Below are positions 6,801 to 14,540 of a stretch of 64,000 nucleotides of DNA, piece by piece. Every line of letters starts with the position of its first letter. Positions within the stretch are counted from its first letter, which is position 1. Source of the DNA: JAWPMT01 sp965227935 (GTDB lineage: Bacteria > Bacteroidota > Bacteroidia > Cytophagales > Cyclobacteriaceae); NCBI GenBank assembly GCA_965227935.1, contig CBDDGS010000055.1, positions 1,674,001-1,738,000 of the forward strand, read 5' to 3'. The notes beneath the pieces are model-generated. The model did no database searches. It worked only from the letters and a program-made list of their open reading frames with translations, and was not told where the DNA came from. The position numbers and the translations under genes are program-made.

Positions 6801-8580
6801 CCTTAGCCAATGGTCTAACAATTTGATCCTGAGCATCGAGACGCCAAGCGCCGTTTTTCTCGGATCCAATTAATATGCTTGAGTCCGGAGATTCCGCAAA
6901 GGTCTGAACGCCCAAAGTCAATTCGCCACCAGCATATCGGAATCTTTCTCCTCCGAAGTCGATCGGAAAAAAGCCAACTCCGTAGTTTGTACTGTAAACT
7001 CGACGTAGTCCATGCACGGCCTCTAGTACCCACATGCCACCCATAGGATCAGAGTCCATATCTTCGATATTGTAAACAAAGCCAGCAAAACCTAGATGTT
7101 TATTAAAGGCGGATTCTTCGAATTCTATTGTCTGCCATTTGTCTAAGAAAGGGCTCCTCGACTTTTTTGGCCCGTCTCCAATCGTATTGAATAGCCAGAT
7201 ATCTTCAGTGGTATTGACGTACCGCATCTGGTAATTTGTGAGTGGGATGTCGCCTAGGGTGATATCTAAAAAAGTTCTGGAGCCAGTATCAAACCATCCC
7301 ACGAAGTCTCTCACGGAACCGTTTTCCTCCTCGATAATACCGGATACCAACATTCGACCCTTCGGCCCATTGGTGAGTGAAGTGACGCTATAGTTGGGGT
7401 ATTGCTTCCAGCTAATTCTTTCAAACTTCAAATCGCCAGTTGATTTGGAGATATTGGCAAATAGACCATTCTCTGCTGCTATCCACACTTGACCAGCGCT
7501 GTCGGATTCAATGGCAAAACTGGGTTTAGGCATTGCAACAGACAGATGCTTGAGATGGGCGGAATCGCTTAGCCATTGTTTTGCTTGTTGCTCAATTTCG
7601 CCAGTAGATTGAAAGAGCTGAATTCCATACAGATCGGGAGCCTCGGGTTCAGATCGGGGATCTAGCCATCCGGTGTATGAATATTCGTGGCTTGTGCGGT
7701 AGTTCAATGAATACTTCCCGGGTGATAACTTCAGGGTGTCAAAGACTAGGCGAGCACTACGGTGATTACCTCCAGCAGTATGAGAATCTCGAAAGCTCGC
7801 CTTCCAAACAGTTTCGTTTTTGCCATTCAATAGCCAACCAAAGTCAAAATCTTGGAATTGATTCATTTCGCCGATCATGAAGACAATTAATTCTGTTGGC
7901 TGTTGGAGTTCGAAATAGGTTGCTAATTCTTGGTCATTTCCGACACCAGTCCAACCGGCAATCTTGTGCGTTTCTAGGTCTCTGATCCATTGATAGAATT
8001 CCGGCGGATAGTCAGATTGTGGAACATGATATTTGACTGCGGTTGAATCCAGGCGGCCGGGGATTGGAAATCTTACTCTGCCCATCTCGCCAGAGCGGCT
8101 AAACCACAGGCTCTGATCTCTATCAGTGGCAATCTGGAAAGCTTGAAACGCTTCTTCAAATGGAACCACTTCAATATTCTCCGTGCGCCTATCTAACCTA
8201 AGTATGAAATCGGAGCTGAGACCCCATATATTGCCTTCAATATCTTCGCATAGGGAGAAAACGTAGGTTTGACTTCCAATTCTTTGGACTTCCTGAGGGC
8301 CTGTAGTGAATTCCTCAAATTCCACACCATCAAACCTTAGTAATCGACAGTCTTCAGTACCAACCCAAAGAAAACCGTGTGAGTCCATCAATATATCAGT
8401 TGCCTGATGCTTGAAGGGACCTAAGAGGTCGTTGTAGTAGGTCTGTTGGTAGTATTTCGTATCAAGGATGGACTGGCTCTGGGAGGGAACTTGTAGACTG
8501 AGAGCGCAGAGCCAGCTGCCCACAAGACGTAGCCATTTCGTGCGCAATGGTGGTTTCAAGACATCTAAGTAGCTAATCAT
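3874..8580 (-). CDS. hybrid two-component system (HTCS) sensor-regulator
   Basis: A 1568-residue one-protein two-component system of the kind that senses oligosaccharides in the periplasm of Bacteroidota and activates nearby genes. In order: signal peptide (about 1-36); a long periplasmic beta-propeller region of two-component-regulator repeats (about 40-870); a Y_Y_Y domain (about 890-980); a transmembrane helix (about 988-1010); a coiled linker; HisKA with the phospho-acceptor His1058 in SHEFRTPL; HATPase with GTGIGM; a receiver with acceptor Asp1364 in SDVMMPRMDG and Lys in LAKPF; and a C-terminal AraC-type helix-turn-helix (about 1465-1560, ending in GFSSLSYFNKAFK). All catalytic residues are present. 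No SusC/SusD pair or glycosidase is nearby, which is unusual. The closest downstream genes are the three tiny lipoproteins. Confidence 0.95.
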   Translation of the reverse strand: MISYLDVLKPPLRTKWLRLVGSWLCALSLQVPSQSQSILDTKYYQQTYYNDLLGPFKHQATDILMDSHGFLWVGTEDCRLLRFDGVEFEEFTTGPQEVQRIGSQTYVFSLCEDIEGNIWGLSSDFILRLDRRTENIEVVPFEEAFQAFQIATDRDQSLWFSRSGEMGRVRFPIPGRLDSTAVKYHVPQSDYPPEFYQWIRDLETHKIAGWTGVGNDQELATYFELQQPTELIVFMIGEMNQFQDFDFGWLLNGKNETVWKASFRDSHTAGGNHRSARLVFDTLKLSPGKYSLNYRTSHEYSYTGWLDPRSEPEAPDLYGIQLFQSTGEIEQQAKQWLSDSAHLKHLSVAMPKPSFAIESDSAGQVWIAAENGLFANISKSTGDLKFERISWKQYPNYSVTSLTNGPKGRMLVSGIIEEENGSVRDFVGWFDTGSRTFLDITLGDIPLTNYQMRYVNTTEDIWLFNTIGDGPKKSRSPFLDKWQTIEFEESAFNKHLGFAGFVYNIEDMDSDPMGGMWVLEAVHGLRRVYSTNYGVGFFPIDFGGERFRYAGGELTLGVQTFAESPDSSILIGSEKNGAWRLDAQDQIVRPLAKGIFPGQDHVEIFQSSYGDVWFTSGRLLGKLASSGQLQTSSILPSDFFEYLGHLRIIGEWNEKLWLSLSYDHFASGRVILLSFDPKFNFFNTRGSVELALSNTASESNVIDSLGNFRHFFFDPEDGQLTLTTIPFDSLHSRTTLHETVDWAIRLGSGFTWVNDWRIDSGQTLWIASPEGLHQHKIPTAASTIYGIEQGLPSSNILSVLPTAQGDIVLGTEEGVSILDHQSNTFHTPPALQHLHYIHTLYENSQGYIFAASAMPPAVYIFHPDSLATNRIAPRALITQFYLDEDPVAISDTSVLKQSLLFTDELSLTYQQNNIAFEYRGMHFEKPEENQYAYQLSPVHKDWVMADKVKIARFADLSPGDYTFSVKSSNSHGLWGDPTELAFTIHPPWYWSAMAKTTYLLLLFGLLYTIYRWRVQSIRAENLKLEALVHERTLQLEEQAEQLKELDQAKTRFFANISHEFRTPLTLILGPLKKMYQGNFSGDPKSIYGVMIRNAQRLLRLINQLLDISKLEAGKMELKAAKGDLVHFVQLITANYTSLAASKQIKYQFYHRQDTLEAWFDPDKIEKIITNLLSNAFKFTPNGGEVSVYLGQQDDHAEIEVKDTGIGIPPEDLDKIFDRFHQVDATHTREQEGTGIGMTLVKELVELHQGTITVKSEVDKGTTFTILLPLGKEHLLPGEIVEEAPELALELEDPEVMEALQTAAKEDAALEESDHPHILIAEDNPDMRTYIREALEGQFNLSEAQDGQEGWEKAQESQPDLIISDVMMPRMDGIELCEKLKTHELTSHIPVILLTAKADRSSRLQGLETGADDYLAKPFDEEELLVLISNRIEQRRRMRERFKSNIHIGPKEVSVTSADQQFLEKAMAIVEENMSNDAFSVDDLAQEVGMSNRQLQRKFNALVDQSPNQFIRTMRLRRAAQLLTANSDSVSQIAYQVGFSSLSYFNKAFKEEFDMTPGEYGEKGDSISR

Positions 8581-8757
8581 TTGGAAGGATTTTGAGCGCT
8601 TAGCCTTCCCCCCTCATGGCAATCTGCACTGGGTTACACGCAAGTACCTGCTAACAAGGAATTTACTTATTTCTGAGGTTAGAGTCAAATGGCTGAGAAA
8701 CGTGGCGCTATTGTGAGTAGCTACTGAACAATCATAGCCCCTGGCTGTTCACTGTGC

Positions 8758-9411
8758 ATGGCCAATAGCGATACTTCCACAACCCAATTCCACACCGCCG
8801 AGATCCAGTCGATGGACAAGCGCTACCGCAACAACCTCGTCAACTCCCTCTCGGGATTTAAGAGTGCTAATCTCATCGGTACCGTCGATGAGAAGGGCGT
8901 GGGCAACCTCGGGACTTTCAGCTCGGTCACGCACCTCGGTAGCAACCCTGCCCTGCTGGGTTTTATCCTCCGGCCAACGACGGTTCCGCGCAATACCTAC
9001 GAGAACCTGAAGGCGAGTGGGCACTACACGATCAATCACATTCCAAAAGACTACGTAGAGCAGGCGCATCAGGCCTCGGCCAAGTACGACCCGGATGTCG
9101 ATGAGTTTGAGGTCTGCGGATTCACAAAAGAATGGTCGGACGTGCACTCAGCGCCCTATGTCGGTGAGTCGCAAGTACAGATTGGGCTGGCCTACGAGGA
9201 GGAATACCCTATCAAAGCCAATGGCACTATACTCGTCATTGGCAAGATCGTCGAGGTGCGTCTAAAGGGGAAGATCCTGCAGGACGATGGCTACCTGGAT
9301 TTGGCCGAAGCGGGCACAGTTACGATCAATGGCCTGGATGGCTATTTGGCACCGGAGAAGATGGTGCGGCTGAGCTATGCCCGCCCTAACGAGACGTTGC
9401 GCAGGATTTAA
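8758..9411 (+). CDS. flavin reductase family protein (FMN-binding split barrel)
   Basis: A 217-residue protein of the flavin reductase-like, FMN-binding split-barrel family, probably a cytoplasmic NAD(P)H:flavin oxidoreductase or related flavoenzyme. Family-like segments are SGFKSANLIGTVDEKG near residue 35, the FSSVTHLGSNPALLGFILRP loop that usually binds the flavin, and NTYENLKASGHYTINHI. The start at 8758 gives a polar N-terminus of about 20 residues before the domain; the next in-frame Met (about residue 19) is an alternative. It is divergent from the HTCS gene (177 bases apart) and stands alone. Confidence 0.85.
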   Translation: MANSDTSTTQFHTAEIQSMDKRYRNNLVNSLSGFKSANLIGTVDEKGVGNLGTFSSVTHLGSNPALLGFILRPTTVPRNTYENLKASGHYTINHIPKDYVEQAHQASAKYDPDVDEFEVCGFTKEWSDVHSAPYVGESQVQIGLAYEEEYPIKANGTILVIGKIVEVRLKGKILQDDGYLDLAEAGTVTINGLDGYLAPEKMVRLSYARPNETLRRI

Positions 9412-9487
9412 CTTTCTGACTGTCTGCCGAATCACGGACGGGGATTTTTGCTATCTTGAATGACTAGCCTATCAAAAAAGCCCTGTC

Positions 9488-9910
9488 ATGAGAAAGCTAG
9501 CCGCTTTCATACTTAGTTTTTGCCTGCCATTGATGGTCCTCGCGCAATCCGAGGAAACCGACCAACAGCGGCGCATGGCGGCGCAAATGTCGGAGTACAT
9601 GGACATGGCCTGGGACATGACACCCGAAGAGGGCGGCAACCTGAACATTTTGATGATGAAGAATGGCGAACCCTTTGCCGGGGTGGTTTCTATTCACGGG
9701 CAATTCCAACTCAAGGCTGCTGGCACGAGGTCAACAATGACGGCCTTCAATCCCAATGCCAATGGTCGTTACGTGTTAGAGGAGACGGACGCGGGCACTT
9801 ATGAAATTGTGATTACAGGTACTGGAGAGATGGAAGGGTTCACCTGGTCCAAGCAGGATGTTACTATTACTGCCGGTGAGACTACACTGATTACCATCGA
9901 AATCCCATGA
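9488..9910 (+). CDS. secreted protein with a carboxypeptidase-regulatory-like beta-sandwich
   Basis: A 140-residue protein with a clear signal peptide (MRKLAAFILSFCLPLMVLAQ, cleavage after Ala-Gln). The mature part starts with a Met/Gln/Glu-rich helix (about 22-50) and then a domain of alternating strands: GEPFAGVVSIHG, GRYVLEETDAGTYEIVITG, QDVTITAGETTLITIEI. That fits an immunoglobulin-like or carboxypeptidase-regulatory fold common in Bacteroidota surface proteins. No specific function is recognised. Its stop overlaps the next start (ATGA), so the pair is an operon. A TATCTTGA sequence about 30 bases upstream resembles a -7 box. Confidence 0.75.
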   Translation: MRKLAAFILSFCLPLMVLAQSEETDQQRRMAAQMSEYMDMAWDMTPEEGGNLNILMMKNGEPFAGVVSIHGQFQLKAAGTRSTMTAFNPNANGRYVLEETDAGTYEIVITGTGEMEGFTWSKQDVTITAGETTLITIEIP

Positions 9911-10506
9911 GCTCACTCGCCACACCCAAACAAATATTTGAGCAGTTGTCTGTTTCACAGCGGCGGTTTCTTCTGGAAAAGACGATGACCGATACCAAGA
10001 CCGTTCGGGAGTGGTTGGAATTTCTCCAACCGATTGTTGCTTATGATGCCATGATAGACAGCGCCACGGCCAGGCTCAAGGTGTCGCTGCGATTTCTGCT
10101 GGCGATGGCTGCATTCAACCTTTTGGTCGCGGTGGTCATCCAAAACCTTTGGGTCGGCCTTCTCGGTATGACCATGGCAGGGCTGGCTGTATACCAGTGG
10201 ACCAGTCGGCTCGCGATAAGTAAAAGGGACCTCAGCAATCATCTGCGCAAATTCTTTTATCCCTTGCTCGCCAGCTTTCGCGACGTTCTCGACGAGGACC
10301 TTGAGCTGCAGGCATCATTTCACCTCAGAGAAAAGGATGAGTCGCCTGTCATCATCGATGCACGAGGCGCCGCCGGCGAAGTTGACTTTGAGATAGCCCT
10401 CAAGAAGGATGCCTATCAGGTCGTCATAAATGGCACCCCGTCCATCAAACCGCTGATGACCCCCGGAGAGTTTATACGGCAGGTTATAAGCGCAATTACC
10501 GAGTAA
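9907..10506 (+). CDS. membrane protein with two central helices and a C-terminal soluble domain, unknown
   Basis: A 199-residue protein whose ATG overlaps the stop of the secreted protein before it. An N-terminal helical segment (1-55) is followed by two transmembrane helices (about 58-78 and 82-100) with a very short turn, then an amphipathic linker and a beta-rich cytoplasmic domain (about 125-195: ASFHLREKDESPVIIDARG, VDFEIALKKDAYQVVING). No family is recognised. The helical hairpin plus soluble domain suggests a membrane-tethered cytoplasmic domain. The tight coupling implies a joint role with its partner. Confidence 0.7.
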   Translation: MSSLATPKQIFEQLSVSQRRFLLEKTMTDTKTVREWLEFLQPIVAYDAMIDSATARLKVSLRFLLAMAAFNLLVAVVIQNLWVGLLGMTMAGLAVYQWTSRLAISKRDLSNHLRKFFYPLLASFRDVLDEDLELQASFHLREKDESPVIIDARGAAGEVDFEIALKKDAYQVVINGTPSIKPLMTPGEFIRQVISAITE

Positions 10507-10870
10507 ACGACCAATAAATAGGACTTTTCTAATATTAAATAGTAATAGCTTACTCGGAACGTTATTTTTTTTGACAATTTATTGTTTGTAACGACTTCAT
10601 TCACTTCTTTTACAATACCTAGAAAACCTGAACCATAAACTACTTACAATTCTCTCAACGGTGCACCCTCACAGGTGCTACCGGCATCAGTTCATGTTTT
10701 CTTACGAATGTCCTCCCAAGGGCTGTTGAGGCTGCTTTTAGCAGTTAGCCACACGGTTTGTTTGTAGGGCACAAGTAAGAGGACCAGGGCTGATGATGAG
10801 GGGATTGCTGGTGATCACTCTTATTCAGGTCTTCTGGTTACAGGTGTGAAGAAGACTAAAGATTTCGGAG
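10507..10870. other. noncoding leader region containing an 18-codon hydrophobic ORF
   Basis: A 364-base stretch between genes. The only coding-like item is a short ORF at 10793-10849 (MMRGLLVITLIQVFWLQV, then TGA) ending 21 bases before the outer-membrane protein start. It is hydrophobic and could be a leader peptide. The left half is AT-rich and should carry the promoter, though I cannot fix one. No tRNA or stable RNA is recognised. Confidence 0.35.
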
Positions 10871-11458
10871 ATGACCAGATTTACCACCAGCCTCTGCCTT
10901 GCCGCACTCTTAATTTTTGGGGGAACCCATACAGCACTTGCCTCTCCCACTTCCGGGGGAGACAACCCTCCGAAATTATCTTCTTTGCATATCCACTACC
11001 TCGATCAGCTTTCATTGGGCGCAGGAGGTGGGTTCAATTATGGAGGCCTGGGCGTTAACGTCCTTTACTACCTCCACCCCAACGTGGCCGCTTACGGCGG
11101 ATTCGGTTCCGATTTTCAGTCAGGCAATTATTCTGTCGGGTTGAAGTGGCGCCGGATCTCGGGGCAGTCATGGAATGTGAACCCATACATGATCGCCACC
11201 TACGGATACAATGGTCGATTGGATGTAAGTTCAAATCGATCGATGACCAAAGAGTTTAATGGATTCGCGATAGGCGCAGGTCTGGATCAACGGCTGTACA
11301 AAGGCAGCCCGGGGTACTTCACGATTGGAGTGCTGATGCCGATCCGCGGACAGGCTTATCACGATTATGCCGAGTATGTACAGGAGCAGGGAATCCCTTC
11401 ACCTAAGCCGGTAATTCCGGTGAGATTGATGTTCGGATACCACCTTGTATTGAGATAG
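10871..11458 (+). CDS. outer-membrane beta-barrel protein, first of a paralogous pair
   Basis: A 195-residue protein with a signal peptide (MTRFTTSLCLAALLIFGGTHTALA, cleavage near residue 25) and an opacity-protein-like barrel of alternating hydrophobic strands rich in Gly, Tyr and Phe (GAGGGFNYGGLGVNVLYY, NVAAYGGFGSDF, FTIGVLMPI), ending in a C-terminal aromatic/hydrophobic strand (MFGYHLVLR). It is clearly paralogous to the product of 11732-12325: both have GGGFNY/GGGYNY, the GxxFGxD/GxGFDQ strand and GYHLV/GYHFV at the end. No ligand or partner can be named. Confidence 0.8.
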   Translation: MTRFTTSLCLAALLIFGGTHTALASPTSGGDNPPKLSSLHIHYLDQLSLGAGGGFNYGGLGVNVLYYLHPNVAAYGGFGSDFQSGNYSVGLKWRRISGQSWNVNPYMIATYGYNGRLDVSSNRSMTKEFNGFAIGAGLDQRLYKGSPGYFTIGVLMPIRGQAYHDYAEYVQEQGIPSPKPVIPVRLMFGYHLVLR

Positions 11459-11622
11459 AATGAAGAAGATTAGCGTATAACGCTATAGTAAGAGCAGCTT
11501 TCGATTGGTGAAGGTTTCTCTTGCTAATGAACAAACTGTTTACCATATTTAACTAGTTGGTTCTTAAACCACTGACCTGATTATAGACAATTTATACGGC
11601 TGGCAAGGAGATAACCCACTCC

Positions 11623-11670
11623 ATGAAAAAACTGCTGCTGTTTGTTAAAATCACAGGCTTCTCCCGGTGA
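11623..11670 (+). CDS. possible 15-codon leader peptide upstream of the second barrel gene
   Basis: ATG at 11623, TGA at 11668-11670, encoding MKKLLLFVKITGFSR. It has a strong AAGGAG purine tract about 13 bases upstream, uncommon in this group, and ends 61 bases before the outer-membrane protein ATG. The paralogous gene also follows a short hydrophobic ORF. Either a regulatory leader or chance; it could also be a decayed signal-peptide start. Confidence 0.3.
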   Translation: MKKLLLFVKITGFSR

Positions 11671-11731
11671 GTGACCGTCGCCGAGAGGGTTTGCAGTGAG
11701 CGAGGAACTGCCTATTGTAACTGTGACAATT

Positions 11732-12325
11732 ATGAGCAAGCCTTACCTAAAGAAAAACGTATTGCTAGTCACCGCCCTACTGTTGTTTCCAGCCCTGGTC
11801 TTTGCCCTCTCGCCATCAGACAGCGGCAAACCACCCAGAAGAGCCCGGAATCTATTTTACGACGTGGATCGAGTTTCTGTCGCCTTTGGCGGTGGATACA
11901 ACTATGCCGGAATAGGTGCCAGCATGCTGGTCTATGGAGAAGAGAACGTTGGTGTTTTTGCAAGTTTCGGACACAACTTCCTTGGCGAGACGAATTACGC
12001 CCTGGGTGTGAAGTTTCGTAAGATCACTGGCAACAATGCCCTTTTGCAGCCCTACGTTACAGCAATGTACGGTTTCCATGGATCCATCATCGTTGGTCGG
12101 CATCACTCGCTGAGTCGGACCTATAAGGGCGCTACCGTGGGCTTCGGTTTCGATCAGAAGTACCAACGTGGCGCACTTGGATACTTGACAGCTGGTGTCC
12201 TCATGACGCTGAGGTCTGGCAACTACAAGGACCACCTGGACTACCTGGACGAAAACAGCTACGCCAGAACGTCCATGGTTTCACCAGTGATGGTGACTGT
12301 CGGCTATCATTTTGTGATCAAATAA
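11732..12325 (+). CDS. outer-membrane beta-barrel protein, second of a paralogous pair
   Basis: A barrel protein of 197 residues from the ATG at 11732, which places a normal signal peptide (MSKPYLKKNVLLVTALLLF..., cleavage near residue 25) at the start; an in-frame GTG at 11696 would add 12 residues before it and is less likely. Mature strands include VAFGGGYNYAGIGASMLVY, GVFASFGHNFLG, ATVGFGFDQKY and the C-terminal VTVGYHFVIK. It is paralogous to the 10871 gene (same strand order and closing strand). The stop is only two bases from the convergent rny stop. Confidence 0.8.
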   Translation: MSKPYLKKNVLLVTALLLFPALVFALSPSDSGKPPRRARNLFYDVDRVSVAFGGGYNYAGIGASMLVYGEENVGVFASFGHNFLGETNYALGVKFRKITGNNALLQPYVTAMYGFHGSIIVGRHHSLSRTYKGATVGFGFDQKYQRGALGYLTAGVLMTLRSGNYKDHLDYLDENSYARTSMVSPVMVTVGYHFVIK

Positions 12326-12327
12326 CT

Positions 12328-13890
12328 CTACTTCGCGAAGGCAATTGCCCGGGTCTCCCTGATCACTGTGATCTTGATCTGTCCGGGATACTGCATGTCC
12401 TTTTCGATTTTCTGCGAGATCTCAAAGGAGAGGTCTCCCGCCGCCTTGTCGGTGACGTGATCCGCATCGACGATGACGCGCAGTTCGCGACCTGCCTGGA
12501 TGGCATAACACTTATTCACCCCTTCAAATCCGAGTGCCAGTGCTTCGAGTTCTTTGAGGCGCTTGATGTAGGACTCCATGACCTCCCGTCGTGCCCCAGG
12601 TCGGCTGCCTGAAATCGCATCACATGCCTGTATGATAGGGGAGAGCAATGAGGTCATTTCGATCTCATCATGGTGTGCGCCGATCGCATTGCAAACCTCC
12701 TTGTTTTCCTTGTACTTCTTTGCCAGCTCCATGCCCAATAGTGCGTGCGGTGTGTCAGGCTCCTCAGGCCAAACTTTGCCGATATCATGGAGGAGTCCCG
12801 CGCGCTTGGCAAGCTTGGAATTGAGGCCCAGCTCTGCCGCCAATGTCGCACAAAGTTTTGCCACCTCTCGGGAATGCTGGAGTAGGTTCTGCCCGTAGGA
12901 TGAGCGAAAGCGCATACGTCCGACCATTTTGATCAGCTCTGGATGCAATCCGTGGATACCGAGGTCGATCACAGTTCGCTCCCCGATCTCCACGATCTCT
13001 TCCTCGATGTTCTTTCGTGTCTTGTTGACGATCTCCTCGATCCTTGCCGGGTGGATCCTGCCGTCTTGCACGAGCCGGTGAAGGGAAAGCCTGGCAATCT
13101 CCCGTCGCACGGGATCAAAGCCCGATATGATGATGGCTTCGGGCGTGTCATCCACAATGATCTCCACGCCAGTCGCTGCTTCGAGCGTGCGGATGTTGCG
13201 TCCTTCACGACCTATGATCTTTCCCTTGATGTCGTCACTTTCAATGTTGAAGACGGAGACGCAGTTTTCGATTGCGTGCTCCGTGGCGGTCCGCTGAATA
13301 GTGGAGAGTACGATCTTTTTGGCCTCTTTGGTCGCGGTCATCTTGGCCTCCTCCACGATCTCCTTTATGTGCGCAGATGCATCGGTGCGCGCCTCGTCCT
13401 TCAAGGCTTCCATCAGTCGCTGCTTGGCCTCATCGGCACTGAGGCTGGCGGCCTTCTCCAGGATAGATACTTGCTGATTCTTTAGCTTTTCAAATTCCTC
13501 CTTGCGCTTCTTGACGATCTCGATTTGGGCGGTGAGGTTTTCCTTCATGGACTCGATCTCCGCTTCCTGCCGTTTGTTTTGCTCGATCTGCTTGGAGAGA
13601 TTCCCTTCTCGTTGTTTGATCTTGTTTTCGTTGGAGATGATTTGGTTCTTCTTGCGATTGGCCTCCTCTTCAAATTCCGCTTTCAGTTTGAGGAACTTGT
13701 CTTTTGCCTCGAGGATCTTGTCCTTTTTGATATTTTCAGCCGTGAGTTCGGCTTCTTTTAAGATGTGCGTTTTCTTCTCTTCGGCCTCACTGAGTTTGGC
13801 CTCGACTTGCTTCTTCAGTAGGATTTTATTGATAAAATAGCCAGCGACGATGCCCACCGCTGCAGCTATTATTGGGAGTAAAAAGTCCAT
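12328..13890 (-). CDS. rny: ribonuclease Y
   Basis: A membrane-anchored endoribonuclease that starts mRNA decay. The 520-residue length is typical. An N-terminal helix (MDFLLPIIAAAVGIVAGYF) anchors it; a long charged coiled coil covers about residues 25-170; a KH RNA-binding domain with GRNIRTLE follows near 230; and the HD metal-dependent phosphohydrolase domain spans about 335-430 with His368-Asp369 in LLHDIGK and AHHDEIE further on. It is the last gene of a pheT/coiled-coil/zapA/rny series on the minus strand. A stem-loop (13891-13919) directly abuts its ATG. Confidence 0.97.
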   Translation of the reverse strand: MDFLLPIIAAAVGIVAGYFINKILLKKQVEAKLSEAEEKKTHILKEAELTAENIKKDKILEAKDKFLKLKAEFEEEANRKKNQIISNENKIKQREGNLSKQIEQNKRQEAEIESMKENLTAQIEIVKKRKEEFEKLKNQQVSILEKAASLSADEAKQRLMEALKDEARTDASAHIKEIVEEAKMTATKEAKKIVLSTIQRTATEHAIENCVSVFNIESDDIKGKIIGREGRNIRTLEAATGVEIIVDDTPEAIIISGFDPVRREIARLSLHRLVQDGRIHPARIEEIVNKTRKNIEEEIVEIGERTVIDLGIHGLHPELIKMVGRMRFRSSYGQNLLQHSREVAKLCATLAAELGLNSKLAKRAGLLHDIGKVWPEEPDTPHALLGMELAKKYKENKEVCNAIGAHHDEIEMTSLLSPIIQACDAISGSRPGARREVMESYIKRLKELEALALGFEGVNKCYAIQAGRELRVIVDADHVTDKAAGDLSFEISQKIEKDMQYPGQIKITVIRETRAIAFAK

Positions 13891-13919
13891 TCTCTATCTA
13901 TTTATAGAGGTGATAGAGA
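13891..13919 (-). promoter_or_regulatory. stem-loop abutting the rny start codon
   Basis: TCTCTATC (13891-13898) pairs with GATAGAGA (13912-13919) around a 13-base loop, ending immediately before the rny ATG. In the rny transcript this would fold right at the ribosome entry site, so it could control rny translation or processing. The stem is AT-rich and only moderately stable. Confidence 0.4.
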
Positions 13920-13944
13920 GGACACAAACGGCTGAGAGTAAGTG

Positions 13945-14229
13945 CTATAGAGCTTCTGAGATCAATTGGTTGAGTCTGGAAAGTTGCTGAGTAGAGAACT
14001 CATCTAAAGTACCGTTTTCTTCCTCGCTCTTCATTTTTTCAATCAGACAGTCGAAGGCCACCATTGCCAACAAGTCCTGATTGTCTTCTATTCCGAATTG
14101 CTCTTTGTAAGACTTTATTTTGTGATTCAGTATCTTCCCTGCAGATCTGATCCTTTCTTCGTCATCGGCTTTGACCCGCATAGGGTATTCTCGATTGCCA
14201 ATACGGAGTTTGATCGATAGTTCTGCCAT
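13945..14229 (-). CDS. zapA: cell division protein ZapA
   Basis: A 94-residue ZapA-type protein that crosslinks FtsZ filaments at the division ring. It begins with the family strand pattern MAELSIKLRIGNREYPMRV and the DDEERIRSAGKILNHKI helix, then a coiled coil with DLLAMVAFDCLIEKMK. It lies ten bases after a short coiled-coil protein that probably acts with it, and upstream of rny, the usual order in Bacteroidota. Confidence 0.9.
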   Translation of the reverse strand: MAELSIKLRIGNREYPMRVKADDEERIRSAGKILNHKIKSYKEQFGIEDNQDLLAMVAFDCLIEKMKSEEENGTLDEFSTQQLSRLNQLISEAL

Positions 14230-14239
14230 TCAGATTAAG

Positions 14240-14539
14240 TTAGGCCTCGCCTAGATGGACGATGCACTTATCTATCTCTTTTATGTAGTCGTCAAGCACT
14301 GCCTTCAATTCCTTAGTGTCTTCCCTCTCGACCACCATGTTGCCCACAAGTTTACTAATTTTGAACTTATTTTGAAAGTTGGACAACTCGCCTTCCCGGA
14401 GGCTCAATTCCGCTTTCAGCTGGTCGATTTCCTTGCGTGAACCCGCCAGTTCGTCCTTGAGTTTTTGGTGCTCACTGACAAGCAATTTGACCTTCCTTTC
14501 CAGGTTGCTGATCTCCTTTTTCAAGTTGTCGTTGCTCAT
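14240..14539 (-). CDS. coiled-coil protein, ZapB-like partner of ZapA
   Basis: A 99-residue protein, almost all predicted coiled coil (residues 1-60, heptads of Leu/Ile with Lys/Glu: LKKEISNLERKVKLLVSEHQKLKDEL), followed by a short C-terminal segment (LDDYIKEIDKCIVHLGEA). No catalytic motif. Position between pheT (stop one base from its ATG) and zapA is a conserved arrangement in this phylum, and size and coiled-coil nature recall ZapB. Division role is inferred from context only. Confidence 0.75.
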   Translation of the reverse strand: MSNDNLKKEISNLERKVKLLVSEHQKLKDELAGSRKEIDQLKAELSLREGELSNFQNKFKISKLVGNMVVEREDTKELKAVLDDYIKEIDKCIVHLGEA

Positions 14540-14540
14540 G

